This document shows positions 1 to 11,319 of a stretch of 64,000 nt of DNA, in pieces (positions within the stretch are counted from its first letter, which is position 1; each line of letters starts with the position of its first letter). The position numbers and the translations under genes were made by a program. A model generated the notes under the pieces. It searched no databases. It was given only the letters and a program-made list of their open reading frames with translations, and was not told where the DNA came from. The stretch covers positions 44,129,880 through 44,193,879 of the forward strand of contig CM036197.1 of NCBI GenBank assembly GCA_020631735.1, in the 5' to 3' direction. This DNA comes from Saccharum officinarum. Lineage: Eukaryota; Streptophyta; Magnoliopsida; Poales; Poaceae.

Positions 1-1218
1 TTGGACTTGACTTCTGCCGATATTGCTCCCAGTGCAACTGAAGAGCTTGCCTCCTCTCCGTCATCGTTAGAAACATCAATGGCAAAGGAGAATAGACTGT
101 CTAGAGAGTATTGTTCCTGAAAGAAGGAAAGGGGTCAGTTGAGGACAAGTATGAATATTATAAATCGGCTAGGTCAGTCGGCTTACTTGCTTTAAGGTAA
201 TTTCTTGTCTTTGACTAGAGGAAGCAACCTGGAGTATGCCATGTGAAGGATCGGCTGAGCCTGCCCATGGGATATCTTCAGCTTCAGGATTAACTGGTGC
301 TAAGTTTGATGGCAATTCCTCCGTGGTCTCATCAATAGTTGGTCCTTGGGATATGACGGCCGATGATGTGCCCTGTGCAGGAGGATCGACTGCTTGCTTA
401 GTTGCATCGACCGATTCTGGTTGGCTCAGAGGTGCTGCATCAGATGTTGGGATCGGTACAGACTTCTGCCGTTTTGGCTGTACCTCAGTATCTGTTGAAG
501 CTTTGCGCTTTGTTTGGGCCTCAGCAACGGTTGGCTGGGGGGCATCGGTACTTGTTGGTTGTGAAGGTTAGACATCTAGTACACTTGCCGAAGTACCCGT
601 TTGTTACTACAAAAACGGGTGTAAGATATGATTTTTAACAGATTAAATGTAAAGTTGAAGGATTACATCTGAAGGTTTATCAGAGATGGTAGTGCTTGAT
701 GCCAAAGGAGTTGTCGATAATGATCCAGTAGTAGTTCTTACATCCTAAAAATTAGTGTTAGTACAGTCAGAGATCGGCATGAGTTGGAATAAACATGGTT
801 GTTACCTTGAACGCTTTTATCAGGGTCGCAGCGGCAGTCGATGGAGTGGCTCTAGCCTTAGCCAGTTTTGGCTTGCTAGTGATTTTCTTGGCACAGGTTT
901 TTTGATGAGTCAGAGTACCCAGGGTAGGGGCATTGTAGCCGATCGGTGATATCGGGGATATGGGTCGAAGGTCAAAGGGTCTCCCACTCCTGCTCATGGA
1001 TGGTGCTGGGTCATCGACCTGTCACAAGAAAATTAGTTGCCGATGAAATTAAAAGTGAAGAAAAAAAACTAGTGTTAAAAGAAACTTACTGCGTCATCAG
1101 GTATAATATGCTCAGAGTCGATCAGATGCCGATATGTATGAACAGATGCTGCAAATAATTGTTCCTTCCACTCTTGCCACCATAACTTATATGATTCAGT
1201 GATGAAAGAGACTGGCAC

Positions 1219-2465
1219 CTAGGTGGATAGATCAATATCTATAGTATTGACATCAGGGGAGAGTCGCACTACCTTGCTCCAGTCTGATCCGCTGGTGATT
1301 GTTTCTCCCGGCTTAATCACATCGGCAAAGTAAAGTTTAATTGGCAGCTGTCCAAAGGCCAATTGACGTGATACTGCTGATGGATTGTAGAATTCATAGG
1401 TGATGTTGGTGTTCTTCCCACTGCCAAATGTATTCACTGGGATTACCCGGGGAGTAATGATGTCCATCATAAGTTAATCATCCTTGTTCAAGGCATCATC
1501 GGCGAAATTGAAGACAAGGAGGAATCTAGCTTCTTCATCTATATAGGGCATCCAGGCCCGATGATCATGGGAGAGACCGTTGTAAAAGCTTTGGAAAAAT
1601 CGGCCGATCTGATCTTCGTTGGCCTCTGTCCCAGGAAGAACTATTATGGCTTCACCAAAATTAAGGGGTGGGTGTGTTACCGATTCTTCATCTCCAAGTT
1701 CATACGGCGATATCTCGCGGGAATTGCTGAGCAAAGAAATCCCATTGCAAGCGTTTATGCATGTGGGCATTCAGCCACATGTTAATGAACCACCATGGGC
1801 CTCCTAAGTTGCCGATGGGTTCACCAAGAAAAAGCTTCTGAGACACTTGATGTAAGAGGTGATAAGTGGAACTCAGGAGATATCAGCCAAGAGGGAACCT
1901 TACACCATTGGGAGATAAGCATTGGTTGGCCCTACCGATCGACCATAGAAAATGAATTTTTCTAACCACATGTTTAGGAATGTGGCGTGTTCCCTCTGAC
2001 CAACTATCCCGGTCTTCCTGTATTCTTGGATATACCATGTCCAACCACCGATGTTACAGGTATTCACCCTATACTCAGATTTTCTACCGTAAACGGAGGC
2101 ATCATCGGCAGTTGAAATATCTAAGCCGGTGAGCATGTGCACATCGGCAAGAGTGGGAGTAGCTGGGTCGTGTCCAAACATGAAGGTATTTGTTGTGTCT
2201 GACTAGAAATAAGCGGCAGTGATCATCATCGACTCATTCTTTTGCATATTGGCAATGGACAGTTTGATGCATTGGTCTTGTTTTCACTCTGCCCAGTACA
2301 CCTGCATCGACCCGATTACCCTCACATACCAATCTTTCCACCCCTTGGTGGTTTTAGGCCAAGATCAGAAGGTATCCTTTCATAAATTTAAAGAGAAATT
2401 ATGGGCTCTGAAGGGAATTCTGTTAGTCTCTGCATTAATCAAATCGGTTGGATCTGGATTGCCCA
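1219..2465 (-). pseudogene. Antisense plant-mobile-domain (PMD) ORF inside gypsy element
   Basis: Read on the minus strand from an ATG at 2465, three adjacent open stretches (2181-1900, 1770-1474, 1470-1219) give a protein resembling the retroelement-associated plant mobile domain (aminotransferase-like) family. The first contains the typical TPTLADVHMLTGLDI block. The last contains a YNPSAVSRQLAFGQLP segment. The function of PMD proteins is poorly known; in plants they are linked with transposons and silencing. In-frame stops between the blocks show that the copy is broken or has introns I could not place. It runs opposite to the host element, between the missing pol and the 3' LTR, and has its own TATA box about 360 bp upstream. 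Confidence 0.6.
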
Positions 2466-2824
2466 TTGGACCTAAACATTGGATGTGCGGCTGATTGGTT
2501 GGGATGACTAGCTTATTGCATAGTTCCTAAGTTTGGAGGATCAAAAGAACATAGGAAAAGAGAAAGAAAATCACCAACTATATGAACTTGCAAGGGCAAA
2601 AGGAATTGCAGTAAAAGGGGATGAAGGTGAAACAAACCGCAGGGACATCGAAGTTGATTGTCATTATCTTGAGAAGGATAGAGACGTGGCTGGAGACTCG
2701 AGGTTGCCGTCGGGGAAGGTTCTTGCTGGTTGGGGTCACACGGTTGCTCGTTGGGGTCACCGCCAGAGAGAGAAGGTGTTGAAGGTTGGAGTCTAAGGGT
2801 AGAAGACAAGCATTTGGGAGAGAT

Positions 2825-2832
2825 GTATTTAT
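2825..2832 (-). promoter_or_regulatory. TATA box of the antisense PMD gene
   Basis: On the minus strand the word TATAAATA occurs here, about 360 bp upstream of the antisense ATG at 2465. Position and orientation fit a promoter for the antisense ORF independent of the LTR. No other promoter element was identified. Confidence 0.45.
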
Positions 2833-3251
2833 AGGCCGATTGGAATGGGGGCATTCTGGACTTATCTCTCTGCCGCGCGCATGTAGGTCGAGGTGGTTTA
2901 GATGGATATGGTAACTGTTCGCATGATAATCAAGGGATTGTGCAGGTGGTTTGATGGCAAGCAATCATGACTCGGAAGAAATCTCGGTGTACAGGATATT
3001 CTAATTCCAAGATCGGCAGCGGTACTGTGTTAGGTTCTTGCCGATGGACTATTGCTTTTGTATCTTAACCATAATCAGAATGAGAGTGATTGAAGATTGT
3101 GCGATATTTACTGAGACGCGTGAATCAGGGCTGGATTCAATTAGATTTGGTAACAGATTATGTCATGCTTGGAGAATGAGTTAGATAATTGGGTAAAGGC
3201 AATCGTTGTCTGGAGTAAATTTTGAAACATTAATGATTTTATACTCCAAAA

Positions 3252-3263
3252 TTGGGGGGCATG
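3252..3263 (+). other. Polypurine tract (PPT)
   Basis: A G-run within an A/G-rich stretch ends immediately before the LTR start at 3264. This is the expected primer site for plus-strand DNA synthesis and fixes the element's orientation as plus. Confidence 0.65.
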
Positions 3264-4049
3264 TGTTGACACCGTTTTTGGCACGTGTCAAAATGATCAG
3301 AGTGGGCTAATCGGCAGAAGGAAAGTTATTGTATTACGCTGGTAGAAGGGTGCCGATGAAGATCAGCTTGTGAGGATTGTTGCCGATGAATGATGGTAAC
3401 CGATGGAAAGGTTGTCGTTTGACTTAGACTCAGAGGCGTTGCTGACAAGATCGGAGATGTTATTGCCGATGCTGATGAAGAAAGATCTGAAGACTACTAT
3501 CGATGAAGCTTGTGATGACGGAAAGTATGCCGATGGAGAGGAGACCGATGGAAATTTCATCGTAATTAAGGCGTACAAGGAAGTAGATAGATGTTGTTTT
3601 CCTTTTCTATATTTGTTAGAGTATGATTCATGTAAGAGTCACGTTTTTCCTTAGATATGGACTCGGTGTCCTAGTCATGTCTGGTTATGTTTCTTCAGAT
3701 TAGGGTATAAATATAGACTGAGGGACAATGTAAAAAATATATCAATCAAATATCAAACCAATTTTACTCCTATTTGCATCTACTTACTTTTTGGAGACTT
3801 CGTCAATTTGCATATTTTTCTTTTTACGAGTTCTCATCGATTCGACGAGCTGCATCGCTTCAGTGCGACCTTCGATGATCCTCGAGTTCCATGTGAGTAC
3901 CTCTTGGCCATGACTTCTGGGCGTATCGCTGTTGTCAGGACCAAAGTACTCGAGTTATCATCCTTGTCGATTAACAGGTCAAATCGACTGACACGCTTTG
4001 GATATCGGATTGGGTATTAGCCCTTTGTGTTTGCAGATCCACTTTTGCA
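3264..4049 (+). repeat. 3' LTR of the plus-strand gypsy element (last bases missing)
   Basis: The LTR starts TGTTGA. The inverted partial copy next to it (4378-4092 read on the minus strand) ends TCAACA, the exact inverted counterpart, which identifies the true LTR end. In the direct copy the sequence breaks off after TTGCA at 4049, so about the last six bases are lost. U3 holds many ccgatg/atcggc words. TATAAATA at 3706-3713 places the transcription start near 3735-3745, giving an R-U5 of about 300 bp. Confidence 0.7.
3706..3713 (+). promoter_or_regulatory. LTR TATA box
   Basis: TATAAATA in an AT-rich context about 440 bp into the LTR. Transcription would start about 30 bp downstream, close to where homology with the inverted copy begins. 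Confidence 0.55.
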
Positions 4050-4378
4050 AGCGATTGTGGGTTCTAGTCCCACTGGGCATGCCAAAAGATGTGTTGATGC
4101 AAAAGTGGATCTACAAACACAAAGGGCTAATACCCAATCTGATATCCAAAGCGTGCCAGTCGATTTGACCTGTTAATCGACAAGGATGATAACTCGAGTA
4201 CTTTGGTCCTGACAACAGCGATACGCCCAGAAGCCATGACCAAGTGGTACTCACATGAAACTCGAGGATCATCGAAGGTCGCACTGAAGCGATGCAGCTC
4301 GTCGAATCGATGAGAACTCGTAAAAATAAAAATATGCAAATTGACGAAGTCATCGAAAAGTAAGTAGATGCAAATAGG
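3768..4378. repeat. Large inverted repeat made of LTR R-U5 sequence
   Basis: The arm 3768-4049 is repeated in reverse complement at 4098-4378 with only scattered mismatches. The spacer is 48 bp. Weaker similarity continues on the outer side for about 20-25 bp and then stops near the predicted transcription start, so the second arm contains R-U5 but no U3. Transcripts crossing it could form a hairpin with an approximately 280-bp stem. It may be an inverted insertion of a cDNA derived from the 5' end of the element's RNA. Confidence 0.85.
4057..4084 (+). other. tRNA 3'-end-like sequence / primer-binding site of the inverted copy
   Basis: On the plus strand this segment reads as a tRNA T-arm followed by an acceptor end. 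There is a perfect 5-bp stem GTGGG/CCCAC (4057-4061, 4069-4073) around the seven-base loop TTCTAGT, then seven acceptor bases, a discriminator G and CCA (4082-4084). On the minus strand it starts TGGCATGCCC, seven bases after the LTR end TCAACA, which is where a primer-binding site belongs. The matching tRNA could not be named with confidence. Confidence 0.5.
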
Positions 4379-4549
4379 TATTAATTGATATCATTTTTTT
4401 GCGAATTATCTCTGCTCATGTGCTTAAACATTAAAGCCCATTATAGATAACAAAAATTTATTAGAATTTTTGTATATAGGCTTGAGGGTCTAGTCCATAT
4501 ATAAAATCTAAGACTTCTTTCTCTACGTCCCTTGAAATTATATGACTTG
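4379..4549. other. AT-rich spacer, nothing recognised
   Basis: Low-complexity AT-rich sequence between the inverted repeat and the next retrotransposon. No ORF or RNA gene is visible. It probably continues at 14723 on the far side of the gypsy insertion. Confidence 0.6.
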
Positions 4550-4554
4550 CTATT

Positions 4555-5638
4555 TGTCGGTGTTTGGACCCGGGAGGGCCCTAAGCCGACGAGTGAATTT
4601 GTGCTGCGTGCTCCCTACTCCGGATGGTGATGCAAAGAGAATACACGGTGGTTATCCTAGTTCAGGCAAAAGAAGGTTCTACGTCCAGCGGGAAAGGGAG
4701 AGTATTGTATTTCCTTGCACCTAAGTACTTATGTAGGGGTTACAAGCCATGAGAGAGGGAATCGGTCCCAAGTCTCAAAAAAAGAGTACAATGGAGTGTT
4801 GCTTGAGAGGTTGATCTCAGAAGTGGGGAAGATGTATGTCTCATTTTTTCTGTCATCCGTCCTTCTCCCTGGAGAGCGCCTTGCCCTCCCCTTTTATAGA
4901 CTCAAGGGGAGGATAAGGCTTACAATAAACCCTAGGAGGTGTCTTGGAGGAGAAGGCGGAGCGAGCACTATCGGTGTTGCTATGGCGACGTGCCCCGGTG
5001 CATGCAGGCCATCCCTAGGACGTCATGGTGATGTTGATGACGGGACGGCGGGACATTCGAGGTGCTGTAGAGGACGTGCGATTCCCTGTGGTCGATGTAC
5101 GGGTCATGGTTCCTTTGTTTGACTGATGGCGATCGAGGCTGGGTCGGGACGTAGCTGAGGGGGGTCAACGGGAAACAGATAAGGCCGAGCCCTAGAAATC
5201 CCAGGACATGATGGTCAGACAGTGCTAGTCATGGCGGGAATAGTGGTTGCTTTTCATCGCCCATTCCGAAATGGGCAGTAAAAAGTAAGATTAGACGTGG
5301 ATGCTGCTCCCATGCCGGTGGCGCTGTGGCCACGTTGGTGAAAGTGGTTACATTGAATGCTTTGTCGGTGAGTAGGTGAGTGTGGGGGTCGATCGGGTCG
5401 ACCCTGGGTCGTGCGAGTCGGAGAATTTCTAGAGTCGAGGCATCCCGTCGAGCGAGCCTTGTACGAGTCAAAACATGGTCGAGGGTGTCCCGTCTGTATA
5501 CGCGCGTGGCTTGGATCGGTGTATCCGTGTAGGTGGAGCCTTAACTCGGTCTCTCTTAGGTGGTTTTTAGGGCACATATTCCTCGGGGGTTTACTCCTTT
5601 TAATCGTTGGTTTTAGGTACCCCTAATTTAGGTACTCA
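4555..5638 (-). repeat. 3' LTR of the gypsy element
   Basis: Homologous end to end with 13629-14717. The plus-strand left edge is TGTCGGTGTTTGG. The right edge, at 5638, differs slightly from the other LTR (TGAGTACC against TGTCAGGTACC in element orientation). Confidence 0.9.
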
Positions 5639-5656
5639 ATAGTAGCCCCCGAGCCT
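5639..5656 (-). other. Polypurine tract of the gypsy element
   Basis: On the minus strand, GGCTCGGGGGCTACTAT directly precedes the 3' LTR. This is the usual PPT form in this group of grass gypsy elements. Confidence 0.75.
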
Positions 5657-6590
5657 TTGCGTGAGTGTGGACACTCTCGCAGAGGCTTGAGCGAGTTATG
5701 AACTGGAGTCATAGCGTCGTTGCTCTCCAGTGCCGCTGGGTGTAGCCCCGAGGCCTCGGAGGAGTGTGTGACTCCTTCGAGGGCTTTAGTATGTTGTATC
5801 GTGGGACGTTATTTTGTTAGGCCATGAGGTGCGTTTGGTCCCCTTTCGTCGGAGTCGACTAGTTGCGGGCAAGCCCCCAAGCCTTTGCGTGCGTAAGGCC
5901 GATCATGGCTTTATCTGTCTTTATTGTTTGACCCTCACGCATCCTTTGGACAAGGAGGAGGGGTGGGAACGTCGTACTACCCTCGATGGATGAGTTCCGA
6001 CGACCCCTGGTGAGCTGTTAGCGGGGGATTCGAGTGGGAGCCCGTGCCCCATTCGATAGGGGTCGACTGGTGGCCGTGGAGGCGCTCTCCAAGAGTTCCA
6101 AAGAGTTGTCACATGGATCTCGGCTCCGTTTGGTAGGATCCGAGGGCTCGATGCCTCCCCCCGAGGGGATTCCATTGTCGACCTCTCCTTTAGCCTCGAA
6201 TATGTCTGAGGGCGTCTTGAGAAAGTGGCTCGAGCCCTGGTCTTGTACGGGTCCGCTCTCAGACATCCCTTACTCTGTTTACTCGAGGGTAGCTATCGAA
6301 CCCTGGTCGAGGGCCAGCTTTCGATCCCTCGAGGTTTATCATGGGCTCGGAGCCCGCTGTTCCTTCACCTGGAAGTGTCCATCCGTAGGACTCCCCTCCC
6401 GCCTATTGGGGTGTGTCTTTTTAGGAGGGAAGTGAAAACAGCGTGGTAGTGGGCGGCGTGGTAGACGGTTACCGAGCGAACAGTTGACACGTGCCCTTAT
6501 ACGTGGGTTTCGAGGGAGCGGTTAGGTAGGAGCATTAAATACGGAAACTTTACTTGCCTCTTCGCTGGATCCATCGGTTGGCCTTCTACC
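5657..6590. other. Internal noncoding region between PPT and antisense gene
   Basis: GC-rich sequence with gtcgagg/ctcgagg words and no convincing ORF. It probably contains the upstream region of the antisense gene that begins just after it. Confidence 0.5.
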
Positions 6591-6594
6591 GAGG

Positions 6595-6604
6595 TATAAA
6601 TACA
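6595..6604 (+). promoter_or_regulatory. TATA box of the antisense gene
   Basis: TATAAATACA, about 65 bp before the ATG at 6660 and about 115 bp before the ATG at 6711. It is on the plus strand, opposite to the retrotransposon, so it would drive only the antisense gene. Confidence 0.55.
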
Positions 6605-6659
6605 GAGCCTAGGGCTTTCGTTTGTTCCTTCCTAGCCCTTTGCGATCACACTCCTTCCT

Positions 6660-9600
6660 TTGCCTCCATCAGTTGTTCCCTGCCGCCGTCGTATTTCGAC
6701 CTCATCACTCATGGTGGTAAAGAGCCAGGTCCTCCCTGCGGATGCGTGGATCCGTTCCTCGGTGATGGAGAGGAGGCTAGAGGAACTAGTGTGCGACGGT
6801 CTCCTGCGACCAAGAATGAGTCGGGACCTGCCAGAGTGGAGAGTGCCGCCGACCAACAACCGGGAGCTGGTGTCTCTAGAGGCCTACGTGGTGAGCTTCG
6901 TCACCTTCCATGAGAGGGGGCTCGGGATGCCGCCAAGTCAATTCATGTGGGCGATCCTGCACTACTATGGGGTGGAGCTCTATCACCTTGCCCCCAACTC
7001 CGTCTTGCAGGCCACCGTTTTTGCGGTCGTTTACGAGGGGTACTTGGGTGTGGAGCCCCACTGGAAGTTGTGGCTCCACCTCTTCAAGGCGGAGCACTTC
7101 ACCAAGAAGGCGGGCGAGAGGGGAGTACGGCGGGCGGTGCACGTCAGAAGCTGCACCCTCCAAGTGTGGATGGGCCAAGGCGAGCTCTACATTTCGGCCT
7201 AGCTCATCTCATCGAACAGCGGGTGGCACGACGCTTGGTTCTATCTGTGCAACGACGACGGCCACCTACCGAGATTCTCTGGCCAGGTCCTGATGTCACG
7301 CAAGGAGAACTGGTCATATGGCATCGTCGAGGAGGACAAGCCAAAGCTGCAGCCACTCCTCAACGCACTGAGGAAGTTTCATCAGCGCGGGCTAACCGCG
7401 GGCATAGTGGCCGCCGCGTTCCACCGTCGGAGGGTGCTGCCACTGATGCAGCATCGACTTCGGCTAGACGAGATGACGCCGGGTGTCTCGTTGGAGGGGA
7501 GTCAGATGTCACACGAGACCCTCTCCCTCGATGAGGTTGCCCGGCACGCACAGTGGATGGTGGGCAGTTTTAGGCAGGAGGACATCGACCAAGTCCCGAT
7601 GCGGCCCAACCAGGGGTTCAAGCCTCTGGTAAGCATTGCTCTCCCGGTGCTGGGCTCCCCTTCTTTCCTGGGTCTTGTAGATCTAAACTCATCGAGTTTC
7701 CCATGTAGGAATTGTTCACGGTCAAAGACTCGCTACCACCGGTCCCGAAAGATCGCGCCGCTCGAGAGGTGAGGCGTCTTTCCATGGCCTAGGAAAGCAT
7801 GGCATGGTCAGAAGATCCATGAGCGTGAGGCGCTACTAAGACGCTGTCGCCAACAACGGCTCGAGGGTCTCCCTAAAGAGGAGTCCCCCTCTGAGACGGC
7901 CTCAGAGGAGGACAGCGATGATAGCGATGACAACGACGTCGGGTCACGGTACGATACCGTGACTTTCCTCACGCACCTCCCTGATGTGCGGTCCCTACAG
8001 GGACTCGTCAGCAGGGGGTCGACTTACCAGGCGTTGAGGGCAGCCTCGGCGCCCATCGAGGGGGAGGAGGAATGATCGGAAGGGAGGGCCCGTGAGGGGC
8101 CCTCGGATAGGAGATCCACCGAGCCGGGGGTTTCCCCGATGACGTCGGTGGCACCGAGGACGCGTGCCCAGTCGCCGCGCACCTCGTCGGTAGGTGGAGC
8201 AGTGACGTCGATGCCCGAGGCCAGGGCACCGTCGTCAGGTGTCAGAACTGGAGGCCAGATGGCCCTAATGATGTAGAGGACCTCAGGGACCTCATCAGCC
8301 TAGGCTCGAAGGAGTTCTAGGCCGACCAGAGGCTCGACGAAAGGGCCATCACAGAGGGCCTTAAGGAGCTCGGGGAAGCCGGGGACTAAACCCCTGATCC
8401 CCATGTCTGGGTGAGTGTTTCGCAGACAAGTCTATTTTGTTCCTTGTTCTCATGTTCTGATTCGTTGTGTAGCCACAAGTGCAAGGCGAAGCCGGCGGCC
8501 TTGACGCCTGCCAAGGCACTTAAAGCCGATGCTGCATTGAGGATGCGGACGCCAGCTGACGACGCCACCTGGATTGCAAGGTACCAGGCGGTGACGGAGT
8601 GACTCAAGGCAAATGAGTCCACAGTTCAGGCTGGCACGAGCACCGAGGAGGACGTCGGAGCCGGAGACACTGCTCAGCAATCTGAGTTGGCCGATGCAGC
8701 CCCGGACGCTACCAGGATTGGCCGGTCTGGAGGTGACGGTCATGAATCAGGGTTGACCACGAGGACCCTGGAGACCGTAGAGGCCGCAGAGGCTGCCACA
8801 TCAGCCTGTGACGCCGGGCAGGCAGATGTGGAAGAGACAAGGAACACGAGGAAGACCCCGTGAGATGAGGGGAAAGAGGGGGAGGTGCTACCAGGACTAC
8901 AAACGGAGCAGGAGGAACTGCCACAGCAGCTGCCACAGCAACAACAGGAAGAGCGGTCGCTAGAGCCACAACAAGAAGCGGAGCAGCGCGAGCTGGGCCA
9001 GCTGGAGGGGCCGGTGGGCGAGGCAGAGCGAGAGGCGATCATACCACCGCTCGATGCTCAGGCGGAGGTGCTGGCCAGTGGGGGGTCACTCCTGCCCCAA
9101 GGGTCGACACCGGTCGTGATTGATCTCATGTTCGACAACTCCTCTTTCGATAAGGGGAAGCAGAAGGCAGACGTCGAGATGGTCGACGCCTCGGATCGGC
9201 CCTTAACCTCTGTGGTGCCAGACGGTGATGCAATGGAGACATCGAGCGGATGGCCCGACTTTGCGGAGCTGGCGCTTGTGCGAGCGGAGGAGGAGCTCCC
9301 GCGCTGGGGTCGATCGACCCTCGAGTTCAGGGATGCGGCTAACCTCGACGCCGAGCCCTTCTTCGACCTCGATGATAAAGACGAAGTGTAACACTAGGAG
9401 TATGTCGAGGGGCTCCGCAGGCACTCCGTGCGGTCTCTGCGAATGGTCACGGATACCTTGGTACGACAAATGTTGGAGGCCTTCGAGGTGAGTCATGCTT
9501 GTTTCAATATTTCATTTGGCCCGTACCCCCCTTTTCTCCTTGGTTTTGATTTTGGGTTTGACCGTGGTCAGGAGCTTAAGGAGCGATCACGCCGCAAGTC

Positions 9601-10646
9601 ACTTTTCATTCACCATGAAGTGGCGTGCGAGCAGCGCTTACTCATCAACAGGCTTTGGTCGAGGAGGCCAATAAGCGGCTATCCAAGAAGAGCGCCGAAA
9701 CAGACAAGCTTCGCGTCGTCCATGCGGCGGTCAGGGAGGAAGTGGCGTAGGCTTGAGAAACTATGGCCAAGGCATGTGAAGACGTGACCAAGGCTCAAGA
9801 GGAGGCGGCCAAGGCTCGTGAGGACCACACGCCGCTATTGGCGCGTGTGAACGAGCTTGAGGAGGACGTCGCCCTTGTCAGCGGCCAGCATGATGCCCTC
9901 AACGTCTAGATTAGGCTGGTGTTCGCTCGCCTCGAGACCCTACAGAATGAGGTCATGGCATTGAAGGAGACCGTCCGAGCGAGGGACGAGGCTCTCTTGG
10001 GCACTGGTCGAGAGATCGAGGCGCTGAAGGCGACCATCCATGACAGGGATGAGGTCCTTTGAGCAGCCGAGAAGGCGCACGGCGAGCTGCGCGATCAGAT
10101 CGTGGGCTGGTAGACCCATGCCGAGGGTAAGTTTCCACCCAACTCTGATCTTGACTTGGATTTCTTATGTTTTTTGTTGACTTGATCTTATGATTCAGAG
10201 CTGGAGAAACAGCAGCGTGAGGCCTAGGCGACGGCCACCTTGTTTCAAGCCCTCCTCAAGGCCAAGGTCAGACGGAATCAGCTGCTCCAGGGTGCAATCA
10301 CCATGGTGTGCGATAGCCTGGGGGTCGAGCCTGATGCTGATACCGAAGAGGATGTGCTAGGGAACTCGTTCGTATGTTGGGTGATGGCTCTGGGCGGCCT
10401 CATTCGCAAGAAGATACGGGGTGCGTTGCATCATCGCGTGAAGAGAGCCATGGCAGTCGTCTGATCCAGGTTCGAGTATGACATGAGCCTCGTCGCTGAT
10501 GGCTTCACCTCCGACCCATCCAAGACTAAGGAGGAGAACGAGGTGACATGCCTAGGACTGATCAAGGCTGCGGAAGAACCTAGGGGTCGTCTTGCTAGGC
10601 TTTTTGAGGACGAGGTGCTCCCGCCTGCTACCGATGAGGGCCTGTG
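6660..10646 (+). pseudogene. Antisense 'putative gypsy-type transposon' protein gene (Transposase_28-like)
   Basis: A spliced-looking gene runs antisense to the retrotransposon. The first exon (ATG at 6660 or 6711, to 7628) encodes blocks typical of the family annotated as putative gypsy-type transposon (PF04195), for example SLEAYVVSFVTFHERGLGMP and the HYYGVELYHLAPNS segment. It stays in one frame to a GTAAGC donor at 7629 except for one TAG at 7200-7202, where a glutamine codon is expected. A short second exon fits 7708-7768 (acceptor ATGTAG, donor GTGAGG). Downstream fragments encode an acidic, glutamine-rich and coiled-coil-like C-terminal part (8885-9391, 10240-10464) with further breaks. 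The biochemical role is unknown. Exon limits past 7.8 kb are uncertain. Confidence 0.65.
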
Positions 10647-10787
10647 AGCCAAACCTGGGCATGAAAGCCCATGTAACAAGTTAGTTATCGTTTTGAGACT
10701 CGTGCCATCATGGCCCCAGGGGTGTTAAAACATTTAGATGTAAATATGTACTAAATGTCCTTTTTTGTTCAAATCGTATTCTTATGC

Positions 10788-11125
10788 GGTCTTCTTGGTG
10801 CGCGGTTGCACCCCTTGACGTGGGGGAGTGAGTGGAGGTACCGTAGCCTAGAGGCGTAGGCGATTTCGTGGCTTGACAACCCTTGAACCTTAGGATGCAC
10901 TTGCGGCCTCGTCGACTATTTAAGAACTCGAATCGAAGCATATAGGAACGTTAGACGTGAGTTTTTCAAAATCGTAAACTTTTACTAGGTCTTCTTGGCG
11001 CGTGGTTGCACCCCTTGGTGTGGGAAAGTGAGTGGAGGTACCATAGCCCGAAGGCGTAGGCGATCTTGCGGCTCGATAGTCCTTGAATCTTATGGTGCAC
11101 TTGTGGCCTCGTTGACTATGTAAAA
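10788..11125. repeat. Two-copy tandem repeat, period 200 bp
   Basis: A block of about 140 bp starting ggtcttcttgg at 10788 recurs at 10988. Copies share the ggttgcacccctt and ggaggtacc segments with scattered transitions. It lies between the 3' end of the antisense gene and the integrase 3' end, so it may form the shared convergent 3' untranslated region. Confidence 0.8.
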
Positions 11126-11319
11126 GTTTTTTTAAAAAATGTGAGTTTTTTAGAGACACAGGGGTTCTCCCTTGCCAGCCCCCAATGGAGGTTTGACTCT
11201 GTCAAAACAGGGTCGAGCCTACCTATTTTTTATGAAAGAATGCTTTGAACACTGATGTATTCTTTATTCAATCATGGAACTAAGAGAAAATTTACAAAGC
11301 CTCGAGGCTCTAGGGGTAA

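Larger units (their letters stand above)
1..4049 (+). mobile_element. Ty3/gypsy LTR retrotransposon, 3' portion (cut by window edge)
   Basis: The left end of the window is the 3' internal part of an LTR retrotransposon running on the plus strand. A purine-rich tract at 3252-3263 is followed directly by an LTR that begins TGTTGACACC at 3264 and has its own TATA box at 3706. No gag, protease, RT or integrase is visible in the 3.2 kb present, which instead holds a degenerate antisense ORF, as in several large grass gypsy elements. The 5' half lies outside the window, so the lineage cannot be fixed. The Ty3/gypsy assignment rests on the antisense-ORF architecture and LTR style and is an inference. 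Confidence 0.7.

Noticed and set aside
4057..4084. A genuine tRNA gene
   Set aside because: Only the T-arm, acceptor half and CCA are present; no D-arm or anticodon arm upstream, and CCA is not encoded in plant tRNA genes.
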